Assembly: GCF_008087665.1 (NCBI RefSeq)
Contig: NZ_CP042912.1
Coordinates: forward strand, 3,224,001-3,288,000
DNA length: 64,000 nt
Direction: 5' to 3'
Source of the DNA: Mariniblastus fucicola
GTDB taxonomy: Bacteria > Planctomycetota > Planctomycetia > Pirellulales > Pirellulaceae
The translations under genes were made by a program, and so were the position numbers. The notes beneath the pieces were generated by a model that had not been told where the DNA came from, did no database searches, and worked only from the letters and a program-made list of their open reading frames with translations. Positions 38,380-46,570 of the stretch are shown piece after piece; position 1 is the stretch's first letter; every line of letters begins with the position of its first letter.

Positions 38380-39438
38380 ATGAATCGGATCGCCATCAAG
38401 ACGTTCGCCTTCGTTGCACTAATATTTGTATGCAGTTTCAGCTCGCAAGCGCAGGCCCAGGAATGGGCTCGTAAAATGCTGACTGAGTACTCGCATGATT
38501 TCGGAGAGGTCAACAAGGGCGATATGCCCGAGTACCGCTTTGAGATTAAGAACATCTATCAGGAGCCGATTAACATCGCTCAGGTGTTCTCAAGCTGCGG
38601 TTGCACGCAGGTATCAGTTTCCAAACGCCAATTGAAATCGTGGGAAACCGCAGAGATCATTTGCCGTTTCAACAGCAAGCCATTCAACGGATTCAAGCAG
38701 GCGACCGTCACCGTTCGTTTTGGTCAGCCGATGGTCGGCGAAGTCCAGCTTACGGTCAAAGGCACCATCGTGAACGCGGTCCGCGTCAATCCGGAGTCCA
38801 TCGATTTCGGTCAGGTCTCGCGTGGTAAAAATCCTGTCTTTAATACGACGATCACCGGGCCGGCAAACTCGCCGTTTCAAATTATTGATATCAAGAGCAC
38901 GTTTCCGCATGTCGGTGTTTCGCTGCAGCAGCCAGTTCGCACGGCCAGCAATCAAATTCAATACACGATGCAAACGCGTTTGAAGGATTCTGCTCCTGAC
39001 GGATACAGTCAGGGCGATTTGTTCATCGTTGTTCAGGACGGCACGTCTCGGCGTCAGATTCCGCTGAAGTTTTCCACGCGAGTTGCTTCTGCGATCAAGC
39101 TCAGCCCTTCCGTGATTACCTTGAACAATGTTGAACCTGGCGAGAAGATAAAAAAGACTGTTGTCATCCGTGCTGATGAGCCTTTCAAGATTACCGACGT
39201 CAAATGCCGCACGAAAGCGTTTCGTGTTTCAGCCAAAAAATCAGGGATGAGCAAAACGCACATCGTGGATGTTTCTTACACGGGTGAAGAAGGCAAAACT
39301 GGAAAGCACGAGTGCGAACTGACTTTCTACACGACCCTTGGCGATGAACCCGCGGGCAAGATCAAAGCGATCGTAGAATTTTCGAGTGATGAAGTCTCGG
39401 TGGATGACTCCGAACCGCTCCTGATTTCAGACCGCTAG
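38380..39438 (+). CDS. Exported DUF1573 protein
   Basis: 352 residues. The signal peptide is ALIFVCSFSSQAQAQ. Two or three Ig-like DUF1573/ASH-type segments follow: DFGEVNKGDMPEYRFEIKN with SSCGCTQVSVSKR, then SIDFGQVSRGKNPVFNTTI and ITLNNVEPGEKIKKTVVI. The SSCGCT motif is characteristic. It is probably periplasmic or surface-bound; function unknown. The downstream GGCT gene starts 6 bp after its stop. Confidence 0.88.
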   Translation: MNRIAIKTFAFVALIFVCSFSSQAQAQEWARKMLTEYSHDFGEVNKGDMPEYRFEIKNIYQEPINIAQVFSSCGCTQVSVSKRQLKSWETAEIICRFNSKPFNGFKQATVTVRFGQPMVGEVQLTVKGTIVNAVRVNPESIDFGQVSRGKNPVFNTTITGPANSPFQIIDIKSTFPHVGVSLQQPVRTASNQIQYTMQTRLKDSAPDGYSQGDLFIVVQDGTSRRQIPLKFSTRVASAIKLSPSVITLNNVEPGEKIKKTVVIRADEPFKITDVKCRTKAFRVSAKKSGMSKTHIVDVSYTGEEGKTGKHECELTFYTTLGDEPAGKIKAIVEFSSDEVSVDDSEPLLISDR

Positions 39439-39444
39439 TCGCTG

Positions 39445-39801
39445 ATGTATCGGGTTTTCGTTTACGGTACGCTCAAGCGTGGTTTTTGCCGCCACTCGGC
39501 TCTTGAATCGCAGAAGTTTCTCGGAGAAGCGGCGACCGAGCCCGGATATATGCTGTACGATCCTGGCGACTATCCTGGAATGGTTCGGTGCGAGCAGGGA
39601 AGGGCGATTGAAGGAGAACTTTTCGAGGTTGATCACGCTTGCCTTCTGAATCTTGACTTGATCGAGGGCGTGGATGAAGGATATTACAGTCGCGAACCGG
39701 TTCGGCTGATGCCGCCTTGGCGTGACGAATCGGCAATGACTTATCTTTACCAGAAACCGATCGATGGTTTCTCAGCAATTCGCGGTTGGCATTCTCGCTG
39801 A
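39445..39801 (+). CDS. Gamma-glutamylcyclotransferase-like (GGCT/AIG2 fold) protein
   Basis: 118 residues with the substrate-loop motif VFVYGTLKRGFCRH and the conserved acid segment IEGELFEVD. The family forms 5-oxoproline from gamma-glutamyl amines or peptides. It is short but complete (YtfP/AIG2-like), and its real substrate is unknown. It is closely spaced after the DUF1573 gene. Confidence 0.85.
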   Translation: MYRVFVYGTLKRGFCRHSALESQKFLGEAATEPGYMLYDPGDYPGMVRCEQGRAIEGELFEVDHACLLNLDLIEGVDEGYYSREPVRLMPPWRDESAMTYLYQKPIDGFSAIRGWHSR

Positions 39802-39839
39802 CCACAACAATCTGTTTTAACATTTAAGAGACTGATCTG

Positions 39840-39989
39840 ATGACCATTTTGCGTAGCGGACCCAGCAAGAAGTATTCAAATAACTGGTCTTCCGCGTTCG
39901 GGAAGAAAAAGTCCACCAAGGCGACAGCTAAAAAGAGCAAGTCTGCCAAAAAGGCGACCAAGGCCAAAAAGACTGCCAAGAAAAAATAG
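39840..39989 (+). CDS. Small Lys/Ala-rich histone H1-like protein
   Basis: A 49-residue frame from ATG 39840 to TAG 39989. The N-terminus MTILRSGPSKKYSNNWSSAF is followed by a tail of repeated Lys, Ala, Ser and Thr (KKSTKATAKKSKSAKKATK). As I recall, planctomycetes encode similar short proteins with a conserved head and a histone H1-like tail. The tail should bind nucleic acid; this is inference. It is too short for usual length cut-offs but looks real. Confidence 0.68.
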   Translation: MTILRSGPSKKYSNNWSSAFGKKKSTKATAKKSKSAKKATKAKKTAKKK

Positions 39990-40091
39990 TCGCTTGAGTT
40001 TGACCGCGGCAATCGCAAAAGTTGGCAGCGGAGGATCGGATCGAGACGCGATTGCGATTCCGTGTGACCCCGCGCCATCATTGCTGACGAA

Positions 40092-41504
40092 TCATTTTCC
40101 GATGCAAAATTTGCCGAACACGACGTCCAGAATATCGTCCGTGTAAATCGTCCCGACCACCAGCCCGATACAATCCAGGGCTGAGCGGACTTCCGACGCG
40201 ACGACTTCCTCGCCAATGCCGCTTTGGGCCGCGGACAACGCTGATTCAATGGCAGATTGTGCCTCTTCCAGGCTCTGACCGGTTCGCAGCATTGTTGACC
40301 CTACGACAGCCGATTCTGCCGACTGTGAATCAGAAGCAGCCTGAGCAATTCGTTGTTGGAGTTGTTCGGCACCTCTCGCCGTTTCAGAGCTGGAGGCGAT
40401 GATTTCCACCGCCGGGACCAACCGTTGGGTCTGCTGAACTTTTGCCGCGACCTCATCCGCGTCGACCTGATCGATCTTGGTCAGCACGACAATTGTCGAA
40501 TCGAGCGGAAATGATTGCAGTTGGTGAAGCTGTGACTCAACGTCGGCCGCAGAGTCCGCTGCCGAGATGCAAACCAGTGCGAGGTCGCATTGCCGGATCT
40601 CATCCGCGCGGTGCTGTTGCGATGCGGCGGCGATCGAACTGGCGTCTTCGATTTGCTCCAGCCCAGCCGTATCGACAAGCTCGAGGCGCTGCCCGTCGAT
40701 TTCGCAAACTGCACTCACGCGATCAGTCGTTGTACCTTGAATGTCGGAAACGATCGCCAATTCCTTGCTCGCCAGAGTGTTGAACAGACTGCTTTTTCCG
40801 GCGTTTGGCAAACCGAACAGGCCAACGCGAAAACGATCGTTACGGCTGTCGCGGCTCGTGAGCTGGAGCAGCAGAGCTTCAATTGAACCGAGTGCCGAAG
40901 TGAGTTTTGCGATCATCGCCTCGTTGCTGATGAACTCGATGTCTTCTTCCACAAAATCCAGTCCAGCTTCGAGTTCCGCTAACGCAGCGATCAGTTCGGT
41001 TCTCGTTGCGTCGAGCCGACTTCCCATGCCGCCTGCAAGCTGATCAATCGCAACGTCCAGCTGCTTTCGATTTTTCGCGTCGATCACGGCCAAGACCGCT
41101 TCCGCCTGAGTCAGATCCAGCCGGCCTGACAGAAAGGCTCGCATCGTGAATTCGCCAGGTTCGGCTGGCCGAGCGCCGTAGCGACAGAGTTCGTTGACTG
41201 CTAGTTCGAGCACCGGAGGCGAACCGAAGGTGTGAAATTCGGCCGACGGCTGCTTGGTAAAGCTTCGTTCTGTCGGCCACAGGAGCAGGTTGCCGGGGAT
41301 GTTGACGCCAGACACCGACAAGCTGCCCGGAATTGAGTCTGTTTGCCTCGTTGACGCGATATCGCAACCGCTGTCGGAGCGAAAAACTTGCGAGACGCAT
41401 TGCACCGTCGCGGGTCCGGATAGCCGGACGATGCCGCGAATGCCCGGACCATGTGGCGAAGCGACTGCAACGATGGTGTCTTCGTGGCTTTGGCTTACGC
41501 CCAC
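40092..41504 (-). CDS. mnmE: tRNA modification GTPase MnmE
   Basis: 470 residues from GTG at 41504 (VGVSQSHEDTIVAVAS), the start that matches the family; the frame is open 22 codons further. An N-terminal folate-binding domain (IRGIVRLSG, RPAEPGEFTMRAFLSGRLDL) leads to a helical domain with an inserted G domain (GLPNAGKSSLFN; SDIQGTTTD; DTAGL; TKID). The end FCIGK contains the essential C-x-G-K motif. With MnmG it adds carboxymethylaminomethyl to U34 of tRNAs. It overlaps the upstream small gene by 10 bp. mnmG is not nearby. Confidence 0.95.
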   Translation of the reverse strand: MGVSQSHEDTIVAVASPHGPGIRGIVRLSGPATVQCVSQVFRSDSGCDIASTRQTDSIPGSLSVSGVNIPGNLLLWPTERSFTKQPSAEFHTFGSPPVLELAVNELCRYGARPAEPGEFTMRAFLSGRLDLTQAEAVLAVIDAKNRKQLDVAIDQLAGGMGSRLDATRTELIAALAELEAGLDFVEEDIEFISNEAMIAKLTSALGSIEALLLQLTSRDSRNDRFRVGLFGLPNAGKSSLFNTLASKELAIVSDIQGTTTDRVSAVCEIDGQRLELVDTAGLEQIEDASSIAAASQQHRADEIRQCDLALVCISAADSAADVESQLHQLQSFPLDSTIVVLTKIDQVDADEVAAKVQQTQRLVPAVEIIASSSETARGAEQLQQRIAQAASDSQSAESAVVGSTMLRTGQSLEEAQSAIESALSAAQSGIGEEVVASEVRSALDCIGLVVGTIYTDDILDVVFGKFCIGK

Positions 41505-41731
41505 TCGAAACCAGTCTGTTTCTTGATGCGTTCTTCGAAATCGCCAAGCAGTCCGCCGATCACGTCCCACTTTAGTTCGCGACGCACTTCGATGTCGCCA
41601 TGTTGGTTGACGCGAACGATGGAATGATCATCGACACCGGCACCCGAAAGCTCCTTCAGCTCTTTTTCATCCAGCATCGATTCCAGCGTCGAGCCAGTCA
41701 TTTCGATGAACTTCATTTTCTTCTCAGCCAT
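41495..41731 (-). CDS. Small hypothetical protein upstream of mnmE
   Basis: 78 residues from ATG 41731; an in-frame TTG at 41752 would add 7. Acidic and helical at first (MAEKKMKFIEMTGSTLESML), ending WDVIGGLLGDFEERIKKQTGFEWA. The sequence IVRVNQHGDIEVRRE suggests a short beta hairpin. Its stop overlaps the mnmE start by 10 bp, implying coupled translation. I do not recognise the family. Confidence 0.68.
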   Translation of the reverse strand: MAEKKMKFIEMTGSTLESMLDEKELKELSGAGVDDHSIVRVNQHGDIEVRRELKWDVIGGLLGDFEERIKKQTGFEWA

Positions 41732-41890
41732 TTCGATTTCTTGTAGACGCAACGCACCGGGGCACTGCCTGAAAACATTGTAGCATGAGACCTTCGAAAG
41801 CTTCCAGCAAAACGCGTCGCCGGAATCGTGAAAATTGAACGAGTGTGAAGGTGGTCGAAGTTCAGCGAGAACTGGAACTTATGTATCGCG

Positions 41891-41932
41891 AAATGATCAA
41901 CGGCGAGCCTTAAATGATCAACGGCGAGCCTT
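41891..41932 (+). repeat. 21-bp perfect tandem duplication
   Basis: The unit AAATGATCAACGGCGAGCCTT occurs at 41891-41911 and again directly at 41912-41932 in an intergenic stretch. No gene is affected. Confidence 0.9.
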
Positions 41933-41996
41933 AAGAATGCGGACTTCCGAATCAGTCGACCAGAAACGCACTTAAAGCACTTGCGGCTTCCAGCCC

Positions 41997-42725
41997 TTAA
42001 CCCTGATTCACTCGGCCTTCAATCGTCACTTCTGAGTGAACCGAATCGGCAGAACGTCCAGTGTCGATGTTTTCTTCAAGATGAAGTTTCAACTGCAGCG
42101 TTTCGCGATTCGCGTCTGAAGAATCTTCCGTCAACTGTTGGACAGCGTCGACGACCTGAGTCAGTTTCGCGATGTGCTGATCCTGCTTCATGACTCGATC
42201 ATTAATCCAATCCAGCAGATCCCGTTCAGAAAGCTTCAACTCGTCCTTGACCTGAGTGATGGTCGATTTGCCGGACAAGATCCGCTCGATGACTCCCTCG
42301 CGAAACTTTTGCGAATACCGTGCCGCGCGAGCCTTTCGAACCAGAAGAGAATCGTCGCTGCGAGTCACATTGCCGACATGCTCGAAACTAGACTCCCCGT
42401 CGGACGCAGAATCAAGAGACGGATCGAGAACCCGAGTGGCTTTCTTTCGTCGGAACAACAAACCAAATCGCTGCGTTGGATCGTTTCGGTCTGGCCACGC
42501 CACGATGTCATTCATCGTCGTCGAAGTCACATCAGTCGTGACTTCCGGATCCGGTCGCTTGATGCGAAACGAGTTTTTCTCGCATCCGCAACAATGCCAA
42601 CTACCCAGCGGCAACGAGTTCGCGAAATTCAGAAAGCGGTTCATCAGCCGAAAGACTGGCCACTGGAAATAGAGAACGTGCGGGACGTTTCGGAGGCACT
42701 GTTTGCAGAACCCGATCTTTTTCAT
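41997..42725 (-). CDS. Zn-finger protein with IS3 OrfA-like helix-turn-helix
   Basis: 242 residues. The N-terminus has paired cysteines (FCKQCL and WHCCGC), suggesting a zinc finger of about 50 residues. Residues about 140-185 (YSQKFREGVIERILSGKSTI, ELKLSERDLLDWI) resemble the helix-turn-helix of IS3-type OrfA proteins, and a charged coiled coil follows. No OrfB, inverted repeats or transposon ends are visible around it, so it looks like a host regulator or adopted transposase domain. Possible DNA-binding protein; target unknown. Confidence 0.6.
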   Translation of the reverse strand: MKKIGFCKQCLRNVPHVLYFQWPVFRLMNRFLNFANSLPLGSWHCCGCEKNSFRIKRPDPEVTTDVTSTTMNDIVAWPDRNDPTQRFGLLFRRKKATRVLDPSLDSASDGESSFEHVGNVTRSDDSLLVRKARAARYSQKFREGVIERILSGKSTITQVKDELKLSERDLLDWINDRVMKQDQHIAKLTQVVDAVQQLTEDSSDANRETLQLKLHLEENIDTGRSADSVHSEVTIEGRVNQG

Positions 42726-42853
42726 CGATCCATGAATCCCGAATAAGCTTTAAACAACCATGACACCGCATCATGCAGATGTCGCCACGCCTCGTATGCT
42801 ATTAATATAACCGCAAATCACTGTAACTCCCAAGCTGAGATCCTGCGAAATTT

Positions 42854-43846
42854 ATGGAAATTGAACCAGAACGTGAGCCAAATCTCGCCAGAACGATCGT
42901 TGTTGCGCCGGAAGAAGACCAGCAGCGGCTCGATTCTTTCCTGGTTTCACATTTTTCGAAGCACAGCCGCGTACGTTTGCAGCGTGCGATTGCCAAGGGA
43001 GACGTGTTGGTCGATGGAAAGAAAGCGAAATCGTCGACGAAGCTAAAGCCTGGCCAATCGGTTGTCTGCGAGCCGATTGAAGCGCCGACGGAAGGTCCGA
43101 TCCCCGAAGACATTCCCCTGGATTTGATCTTCGAGGACGAGCACATGATCGCGATCAACAAGCCGCCGTTGATGGTCGTGCATCCCGCCAAGGGCCATTG
43201 GTCAGGCACGCTGACTGCCGCGTTGGCGTTCCATTTTAAGTCGCTCAGTTCAATCGGCGGTCCAACGCGTCCGGGCATTGTGCATCGTCTCGACAGAGAC
43301 ACCAGTGGCGTCATCCTGGTCGCCAAAACTGATCAGGCTCATGCTGCGTTGGGCAAACAGTTTCAGGATCGAACGGTGGAGAAAGAGTACCACGCGATCG
43401 TCACGCCGGCTCCAGATCGAGATCGAGACGTGATCGACAAACCGATTGGGAATCATCCGTATCAGCGTGAAAAGAAAGCCATTCGTGAAAATCACTCGTC
43501 GAGTAGAGCAGCCGTTTCGATGTACGAAGTCCTCGAGCGGCTCAACGGTTTCGCACTCGTTGCCGTCAAACCGAAAACCGGTCGCACGCATCAGATCAGA
43601 GTCCACATGGCGCATGTCGGTTGTCCGGTTGCTTGCGATCGACTGTACAGCGGGAGAGCGCGGCTAACGGGCAACGATCTCAATCGGGACGGAGACGAGA
43701 CCGTGCTGCTGGACCGCCAGGCTTTGCATGCCAGAAAAATTGGCTTCGACCATCCGGTCTCCGGCGAAAGAATGTTGCTCGAAAGCAAGTTCCCGGCGGA
43801 CATGACACGACTGTGGGAAGCCATCAAAACTCGCAAAATGGATTAG
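42854..43846 (+). CDS. RluA-family pseudouridine synthase (RluD type)
   Basis: 330 residues. The N-terminal S4 domain (QQRLDSFLVSHFSKHSRVR) is followed by the catalytic domain with motif HRLDRDTSGVILVAK, containing the nucleophile Asp. GRTHQIRVHMAHVGCPV follows near the end. It isomerises uridine to pseudouridine in 23S rRNA, probably at the RluD sites; exact targets cannot be read from sequence. Confidence 0.93.
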   Translation: MEIEPEREPNLARTIVVAPEEDQQRLDSFLVSHFSKHSRVRLQRAIAKGDVLVDGKKAKSSTKLKPGQSVVCEPIEAPTEGPIPEDIPLDLIFEDEHMIAINKPPLMVVHPAKGHWSGTLTAALAFHFKSLSSIGGPTRPGIVHRLDRDTSGVILVAKTDQAHAALGKQFQDRTVEKEYHAIVTPAPDRDRDVIDKPIGNHPYQREKKAIRENHSSSRAAVSMYEVLERLNGFALVAVKPKTGRTHQIRVHMAHVGCPVACDRLYSGRARLTGNDLNRDGDETVLLDRQALHARKIGFDHPVSGERMLLESKFPADMTRLWEAIKTRKMD

Positions 43847-43984
43847 CGATGCGATTGGTTCCGTCTCGAATCGTCAGCGCCAGTTCGGCCAGCTCAAATC
43901 AGAACTTGATTGCCAAAATTAATCCAAGATCGCGAGCGAAAAACCGAAACGGGCTACGATCGCACAACGCTGAAAAAATCTCGC

Positions 43985-43990
43985 TATAAT
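43985..43990 (+). promoter_or_regulatory. Possible -10 box upstream of the ABC export operon
   Basis: A perfect TATAAT stands 84 bp before the GTG at 44074. The -35 region at the right distance (43962-43967) is poor, so this is tentative. Confidence 0.35.
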
Positions 43991-44073
43991 TTTCCCGATG
44001 AGCCAGTTGCAACTCCGTCGTCACTTCTGTGACGTTCTTGAAATCAACTGATGGTTCGGAGGGAGAGAATGTC

Positions 44074-44316
44074 GTGAAGTTTACAATCACACAGATGCTC
44101 TACGGCATGGTCGTGTTCGCGGTCATCGCCGCCGTGATCGGTGCCGGAGCCAACGGCAGCCCACTGGCTTACGGGTTGGGGCTCTCGATGTTGCTGAGCT
44201 TTGTGTACTTTCTGTTCTTCGCGGCGCTCTATTGGGCAGCCTCGCTTATGTCAGGCCGTACGCAAGAACCAAGGGCTGACTCGTCGCATGAAGTCGTTTC
44301 GGAGACGGAATCATGA
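44074..44316 (+). CDS. Small membrane protein of the ABC export operon
   Basis: 80 residues from GTG 44074, preceded by GGAGGGA about 10 bp upstream; the frame is open to an ATG at 44029 without a ribosome site. Two membrane helices (MLYGMVVFAVIAAVIGAG and LSMLLSFVYFLFFAALYW) and a short polar tail follow. Its stop overlaps the next ATG (ATGA). Function unknown; probably a subunit of the downstream transporter system. Confidence 0.7.
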   Translation: MKFTITQMLYGMVVFAVIAAVIGAGANGSPLAYGLGLSMLLSFVYFLFFAALYWAASLMSGRTQEPRADSSHEVVSETES

Positions 44317-45692
44317 AAGCTCCACCGTCGCATCGCTTCGCCTTTGCACTCGCATTCGCAATGTCGGTCGCCGTTCTCTCAATGGCGAATCATTGCCAGG
44401 CTCAAACGGCACGACCTGCCTACAAGGTCGAGTACATCGATACTTGGCCGCGAACAAATCAGATCAAATACATTCGCGTCAGCATAACGTCGCTAAATGG
44501 AATCGCTTCCGAAGATCTGGATTTCTATGTTGTCGGTGTAACGACAGGCAACAGTATCGGCACAAGGGTTTCGACAAAGGTGTCGATTCGCAAAGGCGAC
44601 ACGTCCGCGACTGGTGAATTGTACATCCCGGCAGCCAGCGGCTATAACATGAGCCTCCACACTGAAATCGACGGTGACTTGCGATACAACCGTGGCGATT
44701 TCGCCTATCGGAACTACTACGACTACCACAATGTCGATTTGGACAATGGGCGGATCCCAACATTCGTCATCGCGTCATCTGAAATCGTGGCCGATGACAG
44801 TGTTAGCTACATTGCGATGAGTAGGGCCGTTTCGCCAAAGGTTCCGACGTTCACTCGTGCTGCCACCAGCGACGATTTCTTTTCGCTAAGCGATCTTGAT
44901 CCGTGGTACACCAACGCAAATGCCAACGTTGGCGGAGGCAAAGATTTCGTTTCGCTAAACGGTTTCAGTTCGTCGCTCGTCGGAGCCATCTCGCTTGATA
45001 AACTTCCGTCACGTTGGTTTGGCTATGAAGGGTTAGGCTTTCTGATGATGACTCATTCCGACCTCAAAACGCTTGCCAAGACTCACCCCGGAAAAATGTT
45101 GGCCATCGAGCGTTGGGTCGCCGCGTCCGGGCGACTTGTGGTTCTGAACTGTGGCGACAAGTTGGAGAAAGCGGACGAAGTTCTAAGTCTTCTCGGCGAC
45201 TCAAATTCGGACTTGCGAGCGAACCGCAGCAGCCTTTTTTACACCGAAGACGTCGACATGGAGAATGTCGACTTGGCCCGCGAAGCCGCATTGCTTGATG
45301 CGAATCGCAATTCGTCGTTCTACTACAACGGCATGGGGCAAACGGTCGATGAGGTGGAGGCGCCGGTTTTGATGAGTACTATGCGTGACTCGTTCGGCGC
45401 AACTATGAAAGCAGGAAGAGCCACGAATTTTCTGGCAGTTGATTTCGAGCTTGGGCAAGTCGTTTGTGTGTCCGATGTTGCCTCGGATTGGAAAACGGAA
45501 AAGACGCAGAACCTTGACCGTTGGGGAGCATTGGCTGGCTTTCTCAGCAGAACTCGCAAGTCCTCTGGCAGCGGAAACCGAGTCCTCCACGACAGGCCTT
45601 ACCGAGAGTTTGGTTTCCCGGAGTTCGCTGAACCGCCGCGGTTTCTGTTTGAGTTTCGATTCTGCTATACCTCGTCGCCGTCGGGCCGCTAA
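44313..45692 (+). CDS. Exported membrane protein, N-terminal part (frameshifted gene)
   Basis: 459 residues as read. The signal peptide (FALAFAMSVAVLSMANHCQAQ) is followed by a beta-rich domain, then an alpha/beta region (EGLGFLMMTHSDLKTLAKTH, MLAIERWVAASGRLVVLNCG). The last residues after PPRFLFEF are out of frame: the +2 frame at about 45665 continues LLYLVAVGPLTFFLLKRKHK, the helix normally found here in planctomycete proteins of this layout. The following frame is therefore the C-terminal part of the same protein, split by a 1-base loss. It could be a sequencing error or a real mutation. Confidence 0.7.
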   Translation: MKAPPSHRFAFALAFAMSVAVLSMANHCQAQTARPAYKVEYIDTWPRTNQIKYIRVSITSLNGIASEDLDFYVVGVTTGNSIGTRVSTKVSIRKGDTSATGELYIPAASGYNMSLHTEIDGDLRYNRGDFAYRNYYDYHNVDLDNGRIPTFVIASSEIVADDSVSYIAMSRAVSPKVPTFTRAATSDDFFSLSDLDPWYTNANANVGGGKDFVSLNGFSSSLVGAISLDKLPSRWFGYEGLGFLMMTHSDLKTLAKTHPGKMLAIERWVAASGRLVVLNCGDKLEKADEVLSLLGDSNSDLRANRSSLFYTEDVDMENVDLAREAALLDANRNSSFYYNGMGQTVDEVEAPVLMSTMRDSFGATMKAGRATNFLAVDFELGQVVCVSDVASDWKTEKTQNLDRWGALAGFLSRTRKSSGSGNRVLHDRPYREFGFPEFAEPPRFLFEFRFCYTSSPSGR

Positions 45693-46567
45693 CGTTTTTC
45701 CTGCTCAAACGGAAACACAAGCTGAACTTGATGTTTGTCGTTGTGCCAATCATCTCTTCACTGTTCTGTGGCACCATTCTCGCCTACGCGGTCTTCGCCG
45801 AAGGTTTCGACACGCGAGTCAATCTGTATACCAACACTTGGCTCAACCAACGCTCCGGTCGCATGGCTACTTCCACGATCTCGCACGTCTATTCCGGCAT
45901 GACTCCCTCGTTCTATCGCATAGAGGGTCCAGCCTACGGCATGGTAAATTTGCCTTACGGCGGTCGTCGCCAAAAGATTGACTGGACTGATTCAGGAGAA
46001 CTCGTCTCCGATGGCGAAATTCGAGCTCGCACCAATCATCAACTGTTTACTCGCTGTGCCAATGAGGCCGATGGAAAGCTAACGTTCTCATTTTCGGGAA
46101 CCGGTGACTCGCCCGCGGCTGCTGTGCGAAACGATTTCGATGTGGCCGTGCTTTCAGTTGCCTTTCGTTCCAAGGACTGCAAGTCCAATGAGGTTTGGTT
46201 TTGCGGTCGAGTGGGCCCGGGCGAGATTGGCCAAGCCGAGTTGATGGCGACACGTGAGGCCGCGAACGAAATGCTCAAAGAGATTCAATCTCGCGGCGAG
46301 GGAACGGTGTTTGCGCGAGGGTGGAATCTGAATAGCAGGTCCAGTCGCTACTACAGTCGTACGGAAATCGAGGACGTCGAAACTGCGAAGGTCGCTTCGG
46401 CCCTGGGCAACGATTACCGAATGCCGGAAACGTCGCTCAGAAACAGCTTACGGCGAGAGGACGGGCACGGCTTTGTCGCGCTGACGGATCGTAGCATCAA
46501 TCACGTTCAGCCAATCGACGACGCGAAAGTCGAATGCGAGATTCATGTTGTCAGAGGAGTGAGGTAG
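45665..46567 (+). CDS. Exported membrane protein, C-terminal part of the frameshifted gene
   Basis: The frame from about 45665 begins with the helix LLYLVAVGPLTFFLL, a basic KRKHK loop and a second helix VVVPIISSLFCGTILAYAVF. A beta-rich soluble domain follows (EGFDTRVNLYTNTWLNQRSG, SGMTPSFYRIEGPAYGM). The first in-frame ATG is 45731, inside the loop, which makes an independent start unlikely. Together with the preceding frame it gives a protein of about 750 residues. It is co-directional with the ABC genes and ends 3 bp before the ATPase start. Confidence 0.65.
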   Translation, partial: LYLVAVGPLTFFLLKRKHKLNLMFVVVPIISSLFCGTILAYAVFAEGFDTRVNLYTNTWLNQRSGRMATSTISHVYSGMTPSFYRIEGPAYGMVNLPYGGRRQKIDWTDSGELVSDGEIRARTNHQLFTRCANEADGKLTFSFSGTGDSPAAAVRNDFDVAVLSVAFRSKDCKSNEVWFCGRVGPGEIGQAELMATREAANEMLKEIQSRGEGTVFARGWNLNSRSSRYYSRTEIEDVETAKVASALGNDYRMPETSLRNSLRREDGHGFVALTDRSINHVQPIDDAKVECEIHVVRGVR

Positions 46568-46570
46568 CGC

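Noticed and set aside
39961-40091. Possible terminator between the small basic gene and mnmE
   Set aside because: No stem of useful length followed by a T-tract was found.
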